NCBI RefSeq assembly: GCF_001468265.1
Contig: NZ_LNRZ01000005.1
Location: 310,001 to 374,000 of the forward strand
Source of the DNA: Sphingopyxis sp. H050
GTDB taxonomy: Bacteria > Pseudomonadota > Alphaproteobacteria > Sphingomonadales > Sphingomonadaceae
Direction: 5' to 3'
DNA length: 64,000 bases
Positions 37,327 through 47,801 of this stretch are shown piece after piece. The notes under the pieces were generated by a model. The model had not been told where the DNA came from, searched no databases, and saw nothing but the letters and a program-made list of their open reading frames with translations. Position 1 is the stretch's first letter, and every line of letters starts with the position of its first letter. Position numbers and translations under genes: made by a program.

Positions 37327-37341
37327 AGCTACAAGCAGCGC

Positions 37342-38157
37342 ATGCCCGCGATCCGCCTCTTCGGCTTGCCGACCGACATCAACAGCAGTTTCGAGCGAGG
37401 CGCCGCCGGTGGTCCCGCCGCCATTCGGGCGGCGCTGCGCAGCGATCGCGGCAATCTGGCGAGCGAGCTCGGGCCCGAGATCGGGACCGACATCGCCTTT
37501 TCCGATGATGGCGACCTTCCACTGACCGAAGACGCGGCGCGCGACGATGCGGCGATCCGGCGCCATGTCGCCATGCTCCAAAAGGATGGCGAAGTGCCGC
37601 TCGCGCTCGGCGGCGACCATGCGGTGAGCTTTCCACTCGTTGAAGCGGCCGCGACCTGCTTCGGGCCGGTAACTATCCTGCATTTCGATGCCCACCCCGA
37701 TCTCTACGACGATTTCGGCGGCAATCCGCGCAGCCACGCGTCGCCTTTTGCGCGTATCTGCGAGGCCGGCCATGCCAAGCGGCTGGTGCAGGTCGGGATC
37801 CGGACCTTGAATGGGCATTGCCGCGAACAAGCCAAGCGTTTCGGGGTCGAGATCGTCCCGATGGCGGGCTTCACGCCCGACGATGTGCCGGTGTTGGACG
37901 GCCCGCTCTATATTTCGATCGACCTCGACGGCCTCGACCCGTCGGCGGCGCCCGGCGTAGCGCATCCCGAACCCGGCGGGCTGACGGTGCGCGAGGTGCT
38001 CGCCGTGCTGCACAAGCAGACCGCGCCGATCGTCGGCGCCGACATCGTCGAGCACCACCCCGGCCGCGACGTCGGTGACGTGACAGCAATCCTAGGCGCC
38101 AAGCTGGTGCGCGAACTTGCGGCGCTGATCGACCGCAATGGAACTTACCCCCAATAA
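37342..38157 (+). CDS. Arginase/agmatinase-family ureohydrolase
   Basis: A dimanganese ureohydrolase of 271 residues that would release urea, or formamide/ammonia, from a guanidino or formimino substrate. Metal-ligand blocks are all present: LGGDHAVSFPLVEA (about 92), HFDAHPDLYDDFGG (about 114) and ISIDLDGLDPSAAPG (about 194). SHASPFARICE matches the substrate loop of agmatinase-like members. ATG 37342 starts MPAIRLFGLPTD; upstream frame is in the structured-RNA region. The exact substrate (agmatine, arginine, other) cannot be set from sequence. Confidence 0.85.
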   Translation: MPAIRLFGLPTDINSSFERGAAGGPAAIRAALRSDRGNLASELGPEIGTDIAFSDDGDLPLTEDAARDDAAIRRHVAMLQKDGEVPLALGGDHAVSFPLVEAAATCFGPVTILHFDAHPDLYDDFGGNPRSHASPFARICEAGHAKRLVQVGIRTLNGHCREQAKRFGVEIVPMAGFTPDDVPVLDGPLYISIDLDGLDPSAAPGVAHPEPGGLTVREVLAVLHKQTAPIVGADIVEHHPGRDVGDVTAILGAKLVRELAALIDRNGTYPQ

Positions 38158-38172
38158 GCGAAGGAGAGCGCG

Positions 38173-38823
38173 ATGAGCTTGATCGTCCACCATCTCAACA
38201 ACAGCCGCTCGCAGCGCATCTTGTGGCTGCTCGAAGAGATCGGCATTCCCTACGAGATCAAATTCTACGACCGCGACCCGATCACCAATCTCGCGCCGCC
38301 GGAGTTGGTCGCGGTGCATCCGCTCGGCAAATCTCCGGTGCTGGAGGACCGCAATGATTCCGCGTCCGGCGGGCGGGGCCGCATCATAATCGAGTCCGCG
38401 GCGATCGCCGAATATTTGTGCGACTATCATGGTGGCAGTGCGCTTGTGCCACAGCGTGGGACCGATGATCATGTCCGCCACCTGCAATGGATGCACTTCG
38501 CCGAGGGGTCGGCGATGACACCGATCCTGCTGCGCCTCTACACCGCGCGGCTTGGCGAAGCGGCAGCCACGCTCGAACCGCGGATCGCGCAGCAACTCGA
38601 TTCGCATTTTTCCTATATGGAGAACGAAGTCAGCGATGCCGGCCATTTCGTCGGCGACAATCTGTCGGCGGCGGACATCATGCTGAGCTTTCCGGCAGAG
38701 ATCGCGATCATGCAGGGCATGGCGCCGCGCTATCCTAAACTCGCGAATTTTGTGAACGCCTGCCACGATCGTCCGGCTTGGCGCCGCGCGAGAGAAAAGG
38801 GCGGCGCCTATTATGGCTATTGA
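38173..38823 (+). CDS. Glutathione S-transferase family protein
   Basis: A 216-residue cytosolic GST. The N-terminal thioredoxin fold starts LIVHHLNNSRSQRILWLLEE with a catalytic Ser candidate near residue 12. LGKSPVLED holds the cis-Pro, and ESAAIAEYLCDYHG is the Glu-Ser glutathione-binding pair. A helical C-terminal domain ends RPAWRRAREKGGAYYGY. This layout fits the alpha/beta-proteobacterial GstA-like group. The substrate is unknown. The next gene begins 11 bp inside its end. Confidence 0.88.
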   Translation: MSLIVHHLNNSRSQRILWLLEEIGIPYEIKFYDRDPITNLAPPELVAVHPLGKSPVLEDRNDSASGGRGRIIIESAAIAEYLCDYHGGSALVPQRGTDDHVRHLQWMHFAEGSAMTPILLRLYTARLGEAAATLEPRIAQQLDSHFSYMENEVSDAGHFVGDNLSAADIMLSFPAEIAIMQGMAPRYPKLANFVNACHDRPAWRRAREKGGAYYGY

Positions 38824-39385
38824 CCGCCGCTGGCTTGCTCTCGCGGTTCCGTTGCTTCTTCTCGGCGCGACCCCGCCGCTCGGCACGGACGTCGAACGCG
38901 ACGTGGTCGTGCCGGATGGCGTCGTTTTTAAGCCGACGTCTGTCGATGAAAGCGCCGCGATGGACCGTTTCGCCGCCTATACGATGGCACTCGCCAAACG
39001 GGACTTTGCGTCGGCCTACGCGATGCTGCGCCTTTCCTTCCAGGCTTCGAACCCACGGCTCGAGTGGGAGATGAACCAGCGCAAGCGGGCGACGCTGTGG
39101 GCCGACGGCCAAATCCGCGTGCTGCGTCTCAGCTGGTACCTCGATCCCGCAGGCCAGCCGCCGGGACTTTACGCTGCGTTCGATTTCCGCGGCGATCGCA
39201 AGGACGGCACGATGGATTGCGGCTATGTCGTCGTTCACCGTGCCGAGTCGGCAAGCGGCTTCACCGTCGTTCGCGTCGATACCTCCGAAGTTCCGCCGAC
39301 GCTGATCGAGGAAGGCGTCCCGAAGGCCGAGGTGCTGCGCGAGCTGCCCTGCTATCTGGGCAAGGGGATCGCGACCGCATTTTGA
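38813..39385 (+). CDS. Exported DUF4019-like protein, member 1 of an adjacent pair
   Basis: The function is unknown. The 190 residues start with a signal peptide (ALAVPLLLLGATPP, about 9-22). The mature part has a helix FAAYTMALAKRDFASAYAML and a sheet region PGLYAAFDFRGDRKDG then CGYVVVHRAESASGFTVVRV, an NTF2/cystatin-like layout as in DUF4019 proteins. The C-terminal half aligns by eye with that of the neighbour at 39482 (PGAYAYF, CGGLLVYR and terminal LID/LIEE). It overlaps the GST gene, so it is probably co-translated. Confidence 0.6.
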   Translation: MAIDRRWLALAVPLLLLGATPPLGTDVERDVVVPDGVVFKPTSVDESAAMDRFAAYTMALAKRDFASAYAMLRLSFQASNPRLEWEMNQRKRATLWADGQIRVLRLSWYLDPAGQPPGLYAAFDFRGDRKDGTMDCGYVVVHRAESASGFTVVRVDTSEVPPTLIEEGVPKAEVLRELPCYLGKGIATAF

Positions 39386-39481
39386 GATGTTGGCGGCCGC
39401 TATATAAATTTGCGGTTGCGGATCGGCACTGCATTGCACAATGTCCGCCCGGGTCGTTTCTGCATGGTAGGGACGGGGTAA

Positions 39482-40222
39482 ATGGGGATGATGGCGTTTG
39501 CGTTGCTGGCGGCGACGGCTGCCGGCCAGCCCGAGATCAAGATCGAGGCTGTTGCTGGTAAAGGTTATCTTGCAACGGTCGAGATGATCGACGCCGATCA
39601 GTACGACCCCGTTGTCGACCGCATCAAGGCGATCGCAATTCAGCGCTGCGGAAAGCTGAAGTCGCGCTTCGGCCGCTATTATTTCGACAACCAGGTGGAT
39701 GTTGAGCGCGGCGTGATGGTGATCAAGAATTTCCGCCAGCATTTTTCCTGTTTCGACCCCGCGACCGATCCTTACAAGGCGGTGCCGGCCGACTGGAAGC
39801 CCAGCGCCGCCGAAGTCGCCGCCGCGACGAAATTCGTCGCAGGCTTTCTCGAAAACTTGGACAAGGGCAATGGCGCCGCGCTGGCGAAGATGATGGACCC
39901 GGCGCTCGAAGCTACACCGGCCGAGATGCAACGCTTCAGCGAGGAAGCGAAGATGCACCAGACGGGAGCGGGCCGCTTCACGTCCAGGCTCGACGGCTGG
40001 CTGAACAACCCCGAAGATGCCATTTATCCTGGCGCTTACGCCTATTTCGCAGTGCTCAGTTCGCATCCCGGGATCGCCGGAACCTGCGGCGGATTGCTTG
40101 TCTACCGAGTCCGCGAGGGCGTTTACAATATCTCGCAATATGATGTGCGCTATATTTCCCAGCAGTTGATCGATGAGGCCGGATATAGCGACGAGGAACT
40201 TAATCGTCTCTGCCAGCGGTAG
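39482..40222 (+). CDS. Probable exported DUF4019-like protein, member 2 of the pair
   Basis: The function is unknown. The 246 residues have a short hydrophobic start (MGMMAFALLAATAAG) that may be a signal peptide. An N-terminal domain (about 18-110) contains two Cys (IQRCGKLKSRFG and RQHFSCFDP) and resembles no family I know. The second domain (about 110-246) repeats the layout of the upstream gene: KFVAGFLENLDKGNGAALAK, then PGAYAYFAVLSS, CGGLLVYRVREGVYNISQYD. The pair probably arose by duplication. alaS follows after 63 bp. Confidence 0.58.
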   Translation: MGMMAFALLAATAAGQPEIKIEAVAGKGYLATVEMIDADQYDPVVDRIKAIAIQRCGKLKSRFGRYYFDNQVDVERGVMVIKNFRQHFSCFDPATDPYKAVPADWKPSAAEVAAATKFVAGFLENLDKGNGAALAKMMDPALEATPAEMQRFSEEAKMHQTGAGRFTSRLDGWLNNPEDAIYPGAYAYFAVLSSHPGIAGTCGGLLVYRVREGVYNISQYDVRYISQQLIDEAGYSDEELNRLCQR

Positions 40223-40285
40223 GGCAGCGGCACGGCGACGCGCATGATGCTTGAGAAACGCGCCGCGCCGCACTAGATCGCGCGC

Positions 40286-42939
<2,654 letters not shown>

Positions 42940-42943
<4 letters not shown>

Positions 42944-43422
42944 AGCCGACCAAGAAGACGCGGCGCACCGATCATGCCGAAAGGCTGATCGCGGCGCCGC
43001 TGGTCGATGTCTTCGCGGCCTTTACCAGCGCCGACAAGCTGGCGCGGTGGCTGCCGCCGGAGGGCGCGACGGGGACGTTCGAGCATGTCGATCTGAGCGC
43101 GGGCGGCGGCTTTCTGATGCGGCTGACGTTCGATGACGCCGATGTCGAGACCAAAAGCGACGATGATAGCGATGTCGTCGAGGTCTATATCCCGACGCTG
43201 GACGACGGGCGACTGATCGTGTGGGAGGTCGAGTTCGAATCCGACGATCCACGCTTTTCAGGAACGATGGCGATGCACTGGTATCTGTCGCGGCAGGGGG
43301 GCGGCACGCTGGTCACGGTCGACGCGCATCAGGTGCCGCCGGGGATTTCGGCGAAGGATCATGTGGCGGGGCTGAATTCGTCGCTGGCGAATTTGGCGCG
43401 GGTGGTGGAGGGGGCGGCTTGA
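42940..43422 (+). CDS. SRPBCC/AHSA1-type START-fold protein
   Basis: A 160-residue helix-grip domain (Activator of Hsp90 ATPase homologue 1-like) probably binding a hydrophobic ligand; no enzyme role can be set. Family marks are [35 protein letters not shown] and, near the end, [18 protein letters not shown]. The start is TTG 42940 overlapping the alaS stop, so translation is probably coupled. It ends just before a family C palindrome. Confidence 0.8.
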
Positions 43423-43429
43423 AAAAGCC

Positions 43430-43517
43430 GTGCGCCCCCGCGGAGGCGGGGGCCCATCATCCGGCCGCGCCATTTCGAACTGGCGGGAGATGGGTCCCCG
43501 CCTTCGCGGGGACACAC
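43430..43517. repeat. Palindromic repeat, family C, full unit
   Basis: The arms GCGCCCCCGCGGAGGCGGGG (from 43432) and GGTCCCCGCCTTCGCGGGGA (from 43493) are complementary with a 30-bp centre. It lies between the SRPBCC gene and the convergent holin gene and may end transcription of both. Confidence 0.8.
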
Positions 43518-43520
43518 GAC

Positions 43521-43556
43521 TGAGAGCGAGGCTTGAAGTGAGAGCAAGGCTTGGAG
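43521..43556 (+). repeat. Tandem 18-bp direct repeat, two copies
   Basis: TGAGAGCGAGGCTTGAAG (43521-43538) is followed at once by TGAGAGCAAGGCTTGGAG (43539-43556), with two differences. It lies between the family C palindrome and the holin stop. Confidence 0.7.
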
Positions 43557-43561
43557 AAGCT

Positions 43562-43975
43562 TTAGCTCTCGATCCCCTTGACCTTCCCCCATGCCCGCGC
43601 CGCGGTGTAGCCGAGATAGCCCGTCCCGAAGAGCGCGTAGAGCGGCTCAGGAATGCCGGCGAGATAGGCGTTCATGCCCTCGGCGATACCCTTTGCCATG
43701 TCGGGCCGCGCGGCGGCGATGAGGCCCATCGGGATCGCCCACAGCAGCAATGCATACATGACATAAAGGAAGCTCGGCCGCGCGCGGCTGGTCCAGGGGT
43801 CGGCGCTGCTTGCTTCGGCGACGATCGCGGTCATGCGCGTCTTGATCGCCTCCATTTCCTGGCTGCCTTCGAGCTTTAAAAGTTCGAGCTTGGCGCGGTC
43901 GCGCGCTTCGGGGTCGGGGATGATCTTGTCGATCAGCTTGGCGACGGGGCCGATCAGGCCTTCGATGATGCTCAT
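43562..43975 (-). CDS. GTA-type holin (3TM holin family)
   Basis: Holins perforate the inner membrane so an endolysin can reach the wall. The 137-residue protein has an N-terminal amphipathic helix (IEGLIGPVAKLIDKIIP), a charged coiled stretch (DRAKLELLKLEGSQEMEAIK), then hydrophobic segments (about 70-90 SFLYVMYALLLWAIPMGLIA; about 110-125 PLYALFGTGYLGYTAARAW). This matches the GTA_holin_3TM family, first described for the Rhodobacter capsulatus gene transfer agent. It follows the endolysin gene by 61 bp on the same strand. Confidence 0.83.
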   Translation of the reverse strand: MSIIEGLIGPVAKLIDKIIPDPEARDRAKLELLKLEGSQEMEAIKTRMTAIVAEASSADPWTSRARPSFLYVMYALLLWAIPMGLIAAARPDMAKGIAEGMNAYLAGIPEPLYALFGTGYLGYTAARAWGKVKGIES

Positions 43976-44036
43976 TCGGCTACTCCTTTATTGTCAAAGT
44001 TCAGTGAAGTTCAGCCTCATGGCGGGCCCCGATGCG

Positions 44037-44606
44037 TCAGGCCTCGCCGATGCGGTTCGCGAGCCAGCCGTAGAGAAAGGCCTCCTGGCTGGGGCGGCGT
44101 TCGGCGAGCGCGATGTAGCGCTCACCCTGCAGCGCCTCCATCGCGCGCAGCAGGACGGTTTCGCCGCCTTTGCCGCGCGCTTTCAGGAAGCCGTCGAGCG
44201 CCGACAGCGTGCGCGGGCCGATGTCGCGGTCGACCGCAATGTCGGGATAGTCGCGCGCGGCGCGGTTGAGCGCGTTGAGCGCGCGCTGGAGGAAACCGGC
44301 TGCGGTGGCGGTTCCCATGTTGACGCCGGTATCGAACAGCTCGGCCGCGATCCTTGGTGCGCGCAGGGCCACCTTGTCGAAGCCGGGGCGCAGCCAATAG
44401 AGGCGGCGATAGATGGCGGCTGCATCGGCGCGAGGCAGTTCGCGCATGCAGCCTTCATAGCCCTGCGCGCGTGCCACCGCCTCGGTGATCCCCCAACAGG
44501 TCGGGCCGCCACGATCGGCGGGGTGGTTTACATATCGGCCTTCGCGGTCGATGACGGCATCGATCAACGCGTCGGCGTCGCTGATCGAGGGGTCGGGTCT
44601 TGGCAT
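44037..44606 (-). CDS. GH108 endolysin (N-acetylmuramidase) with peptidoglycan-binding domain
   Basis: The 189-residue protein has no signal peptide, as expected of holin-dependent endolysins. The GH108 domain (about 8-90) carries the catalytic Glu in DREGRYVNHPADRGGPTCWG and GITEAVARAQGY. The C-terminal half (DTGVNMGTATAAGFLQRALN, DRDIGPRTLSALDGF) is a PG_binding_3 domain. Domain order equals the RcGTA endolysin. The holin lies downstream and the shared 14-bp motif lies 47 bp upstream of the ATG. No capsid, portal or tail gene is in the window. Confidence 0.88.
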   Translation of the reverse strand: MPRPDPSISDADALIDAVIDREGRYVNHPADRGGPTCWGITEAVARAQGYEGCMRELPRADAAAIYRRLYWLRPGFDKVALRAPRIAAELFDTGVNMGTATAAGFLQRALNALNRAARDYPDIAVDRDIGPRTLSALDGFLKARGKGGETVLLRAMEALQGERYIALAERRPSQEAFLYGWLANRIGEA

Positions 44607-44653
44607 GATTCGCTCCTTTGGTTCTCGTAGATGTGATAACGAACCATATAGGA

Positions 44654-44667
44654 ATATTGTAGGAAAG
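44654..44667 (-). promoter_or_regulatory. Shared motif CTTTCCTACAATAT (copy 2, endolysin promoter)
   Basis: On the minus strand it reads CTTTCCTACAATAT, followed at once by TCCTATAT, giving two TTCCTA half-sites 11 bp apart, about one helical turn. It lies 47 bp before the endolysin ATG. On the plus strand, AGGAAAGGG at 44661-44669 also serves as the ribosome site of the oxidoreductase gene, so part of the match may be fortuitous. Confidence 0.5.
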
Positions 44668-44677
44668 GGCTTTTTCG

Positions 44678-45655
44678 ATGCGGGCGCTCCAGGTGCGCGA
44701 ATTGCTTTCCGATCATGGCGGCGCGGGGATCGTCGACCTGCCGATTCCGGATCCGGCTCCCGGTGAGGTGCGGGTGCGGGTGCGCGCGGCGGGGGTGAAT
44801 TTTCCCGACCTGCTGATGACCGGCGGCGGCTATCAGTTGAAGCCCGAACTGCCGTTCGTATCGGGCCTCGAGTTTGCCGGCGAAGTCGATGCGGTGGGTG
44901 CAGGCGTCGCCGATTGGGACGTCGGCGATGCGGTGGTCGGCGGCAACCGGTTTGGAGCCATGGCCGAATATGCGGTGGTTCCGGCGGGCGCGCTGCGCCC
45001 CAAACCGGCCGCGCTGGGTTGGGAGGAGGCCGCGGCCTACCCCGTCGCCTATCTCACCGCCTATGTGGCGCTGGTCCGTTGCGGGCGGATCGAGGCGGGC
45101 GAGACCTTGCTGGTGCATGGCGCAGCGGGCGGCGTGGGGCTGGCCACCGTCGATCTGGCGAAGGCGCTGGGCGCGAAGGTGATCGCGGCGGCGAGTAGCG
45201 CGGAAAAGCGCGACGCAATTGGGCGGCTCTACGCCCCCGACGCCGTGATCGCGGCCCATGCCGGCTTTCGCGAAGAGGTAAAGCGGCTGACCGGTGGCAA
45301 GGGGGCCGATGTGATTTTCGACCCGGTGGGCGGCGATGTGTTCGACGAATCGACGCGCTGCATCGCGTTCGGCGGGCGGCTGCTGGTGATCGGCTTTGCG
45401 TCGGGGCGGATCCCCGAGGTGTCGGTCAACATGCCGCTGATCAAGGGCTTTTCGATCGTCGGGGTGCGCGCGGGCGAATATGGCCGGCGCTTTCCCGAGC
45501 GCGGCGCCGAGAATGTCGCGGCGATCGATGCGCTGGCGGCGGCGGGGATGATCCGGCCGCATGTCCATGCTGCGCTGGACCTGGGCGACTGGCGCAAAGG
45601 CTTCGCGATGCTGGAACGGCGCGAGGTGATCGGCAAGGTCGTGCTGAAACCGTGA
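44678..45655 (+). CDS. Zinc-independent NADPH:quinone oxidoreductase (MDR superfamily)
   Basis: A 325-residue medium-chain reductase of the quinone-oxidoreductase group, lacking the zinc ligands of alcohol dehydrogenases. It shows RAAGVNFPDLLMTGGGY, the GroES-like N domain, LLVHGAAGGVGLATVDLAKA (Rossmann P-loop, about 145) and IFDPVGGDVFDESTRC. It probably reduces quinones or enones with NADPH in the cytosol. It is divergent from the endolysin gene, with overlapping control regions. Confidence 0.87.
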   Translation: MRALQVRELLSDHGGAGIVDLPIPDPAPGEVRVRVRAAGVNFPDLLMTGGGYQLKPELPFVSGLEFAGEVDAVGAGVADWDVGDAVVGGNRFGAMAEYAVVPAGALRPKPAALGWEEAAAYPVAYLTAYVALVRCGRIEAGETLLVHGAAGGVGLATVDLAKALGAKVIAAASSAEKRDAIGRLYAPDAVIAAHAGFREEVKRLTGGKGADVIFDPVGGDVFDESTRCIAFGGRLLVIGFASGRIPEVSVNMPLIKGFSIVGVRAGEYGRRFPERGAENVAAIDALAAAGMIRPHVHAALDLGDWRKGFAMLERREVIGKVVLKP

Positions 45656-45755
45656 CGAGCCGAGCTGCGCCGGCATAGTTTTGCGACGTTCAAGCTGGCA
45701 TGTCGGCGCCGGGGTATCCCGGCGCACGCGCCGTTCATGACCAAAAGGACGTAGA

Positions 45756-46082
45756 ATGAAGAAGTTTATGATGATCGCCGCTGCGGCGGGCCTGATTCCG
45801 GCCATCGCGTCGGCGCAGCCGCCAAAGGACGATGGCCGCCTTTTCGCGATGATCGACACCAATGGCGACGGCAAGCTCGACAAGGCCGAGGTCACCAAGA
45901 TGGCCGAGATGCGCGCCCAGAAGCAGGGCGATCCGAGCCTGGCGTCGCCCGACAAGGTCGATGCCTTCATCAAGCATGTTGACGCCAACGGCGACGGCAT
46001 GATCGACAAGGGCGAGATCGAAAAGATGCGCAGTGCCCGCGCCCCCGCGCCGCCGGCCGAGGCGCCGTCGGGCACGAACTAA
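45756..46082 (+). CDS. Exported EF-hand calcium-binding protein
   Basis: The 108-residue protein has a signal peptide (MKKFMMIAAAAGLIPAIASA) and two EF-hand loops, DTNGDGKLDKAE (about 34-45) and DANGDGMIDKGE (about 74-85), each with Asp/Asn/Asp and terminal Glu ligands. The C-terminus is Ala/Pro-rich. Role unknown; such small periplasmic calcium-binding proteins are common in sphingomonads. A strong terminator follows directly. Confidence 0.85.
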   Translation: MKKFMMIAAAAGLIPAIASAQPPKDDGRLFAMIDTNGDGKLDKAEVTKMAEMRAQKQGDPSLASPDKVDAFIKHVDANGDGMIDKGEIEKMRSARAPAPPAEAPSGTN

Positions 46083-46086
46083 GAAC

Positions 46087-46112
46087 AAGGGGCGGCTTGC
46101 GGGCCGCCCCTT
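46087..46112 (+). terminator. Rho-independent terminator after the EF-hand gene
   Basis: AAGGGGCGGC (46087-46096) pairs with GCCGCCCCTT (46103-46112) around a 6-base loop, followed by ATTCTCTTT. It lies 5 bp after the stop. Confidence 0.85.
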
Positions 46113-46179
46113 ATTCTCTTTAAAAGCAGACAGCTTAAAGCCAGACAGACCGCCGATTAAGCGACGATTGGGAGATGGA

Positions 46180-47022
46180 ATGCGGCCCTTGCTCGTTGCT
46201 CTTGCGCTCGCGATGCCGACGACCGCGTTCGGTCAGGACCGGGTTATCGATACGCACGTCCATTTGTGGAACGGAGAGGCGTCGATCCGCGAATATGAGG
46301 CGCAGCTCAAGGCGGCGGGTCAGTCGGTCTCCGCGTTCGGCGCGATGTGGTTCGGCGGACCCAATCAGGCGTTGGCGGGCAATCCCGACGATATTCGCGC
46401 GCGCAACGACGCACTGATCGCGCTGGCCGCGCAGCATAAGGGGATGATCGCGATTGCGACGGTCCATCCCTATGACGGCGACGCGGCGCTCGCCGAGGTC
46501 GATCGCGTCGCCGCGCGCGGCGTCAAGCTGCTGAAGATCCATCCGCACACGCAGCAGTTCGACGTGGCCGACCCGCGCGTGCTGGCGCTGGTCAAGCGGG
46601 CGGGCGAGGCGGGGCTGATCGTCGTGATGGACAATGCGAACATCTTGCCCGGCGACAGCGAAAATCTGTTCAACCTGGCGCTGAAAGCGCCGAAGACGCG
46701 CTTCATCTTCGCACATATGGGCGGGCTTAATTTCCGCTTCTGGAACATGCTGGCGCTGGCGCGGACAGCGGAAAATCTGTTCGCCGACAATATCTATTTC
46801 GACATCAGTGCTGGCGTGATCCTGGCCGCCGATTCCCCGATAGAAGCCGAGTTCGTCTGGACGATCCGCAACGTGGGGGTCGATCATGTGCTGCTGGCGT
46901 CGGACTTTCCGCAGATCTCGCTGCCGAAAACGATCGAAGCGTTCGAGAAGCTGGATCTGACAGCGGAAGAGAAAGCGAAGATCCGCGCGGGTAACGCGCG
47001 AAAATTGCTTGGGCTCGATTGA
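46180..47022 (+). CDS. Exported amidohydrolase-family protein (TIM-barrel metal hydrolase)
   Basis: The 280-residue product has a signal peptide (LVALALAMPTTAFGQ). The metal-dependent amidohydrolase_2 fold shows the HxH in VIDTHVHLWNG (about 27), GVKLLKIHPHTQQFD, FAHMGGLNFRFW and the Asp in LLASDFPQ (about 250). This group includes decarboxylases and lactonases of the ACMSD type; the substrate is unknown. ATG 46180 has GGGAG upstream at 46170-46174. tRNA-Pro follows on the opposite strand. Confidence 0.82.
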   Translation: MRPLLVALALAMPTTAFGQDRVIDTHVHLWNGEASIREYEAQLKAAGQSVSAFGAMWFGGPNQALAGNPDDIRARNDALIALAAQHKGMIAIATVHPYDGDAALAEVDRVAARGVKLLKIHPHTQQFDVADPRVLALVKRAGEAGLIVVMDNANILPGDSENLFNLALKAPKTRFIFAHMGGLNFRFWNMLALARTAENLFADNIYFDISAGVILAADSPIEAEFVWTIRNVGVDHVLLASDFPQISLPKTIEAFEKLDLTAEEKAKIRAGNARKLLGLD

Positions 47023-47066
47023 GCTAAGCGGCCAACCCGCCTTGAGGATATGGCCTTTGGTAAAAT

Positions 47067-47143
47067 TGGTCGGGACGAGAGGATTCGAACCTCCGACCCC
47101 CACACCCCCAGTGTGATGCGCTACCAGGCTGCGCTACGTCCCG
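47067..47143 (-). tRNA. tRNA-Pro (anticodon GGG)
   Basis: The acceptor stem CGGGACG/CGTCCCG, D-arm with AGCCTGGTAGCGC, anticodon stem TCACA/TGTGG with loop CTGGGGG (anticodon GGG), T-arm GGAGGTTCGAATCCTC and encoded CCA at the 3' end are all present; 77 nt. It reads CCC codons. Confidence 0.95.
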
Positions 47144-47421
47144 ACCGGCCCGATTGGGCAGGCGAGGCCCCTAGCGCGGCTTGGACGGCGATGCAAGGCT
47201 CTCCTGAGCAAAGACGAAGCACGGTGATGGCCGTTCGCCGACATTCTTTCCGCCCGCCCTTGACCTGCCTGCCGCGCTTCCCATTTCGGCGAGCGCCAAC
47301 GGGGGAGGGATGAAGCGACTTGCTTGCGCGCCCGGCCCCTGCGTGATAGGCGCCGCGCCATATTTTTCTTGGCCTTTCCGCACCGGATCGGCCGAGGCTG
47401 TAACGAGAAAGTTCTTCATTC

Positions 47422-47751
47422 ATGTCGACCAATCTGCTTCTGACCCAGGCGGCCGGATCGGGGGGCGGGGCCTTCGCCTTTGCCCAGATCATCCCGATGA
47501 TCCTGATCTTCGTCGTGTTCTGGTTCTTCCTGATCCGCCCCCAGCAGGTGCGGATGAAGGAGCATCGCGCCAAGATCGCAGCGGTGAAGCCGCGCGATCA
47601 GGTCGTGACTGGCGGCGGCATCGTCGGCAAGGTCACGCGCGTCGACGATGAATATGCCGACGTGGAAATCGCGCAGGGCGTGAAGATCAAGGTCGTGAAG
47701 GCCACTTTGTCGGATGTGGTTTCGCCGGGCGCAAAGCCCGCGAACGACTGA
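47422..47751 (+). CDS. yajC: Sec translocon accessory subunit YajC
   Basis: YajC joins SecDF at the Sec translocon. The 109-residue protein has one transmembrane helix (about 24-40, MILIFVVFWFFLIRPQQ) followed by the family mark RPQQVRMKEHRAKI and QVVTGGGIVGKVTRVDDEYA. secD and secF follow on the same strand. The 278-bp gap to tRNA-Pro shows no gene. Confidence 0.95.
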   Translation: MSTNLLLTQAAGSGGGAFAFAQIIPMILIFVVFWFFLIRPQQVRMKEHRAKIAAVKPRDQVVTGGGIVGKVTRVDDEYADVEIAQGVKIKVVKATLSDVVSPGAKPAND

Positions 47752-47758
47752 CGTTTCG

Positions 47759-47776
47759 GCGCCGCGATCGCGGCGC
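47759..47776. repeat. Perfect 18-bp palindrome between yajC and secD
   Basis: GCGCCGCGATCGCGGCGC is self-complementary throughout. It could form a cruciform or a tight RNA hairpin within the yajC-secD spacer and adjust secD expression. Confidence 0.6.
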
Positions 47777-47801
47777 TGTCCAGACCAACCGGAACATCAT
47801 C

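Noticed and set aside
37153-37341. Extension of the arginase-family protein upstream to 37153
   Set aside because: The extra 63 residues are encoded by the structured-RNA region and resemble no ureohydrolase N-terminus; ATG 37342 starts exactly at the family fold.
44661-44669. Reading the motif at 44654-44667 as nothing but the ribosome site of the oxidoreductase gene
   Set aside because: AGGAAAGGG does fit a ribosome site, but the ATATTGT half is outside it and is shared with the other copies, so I kept the motif at reduced confidence.
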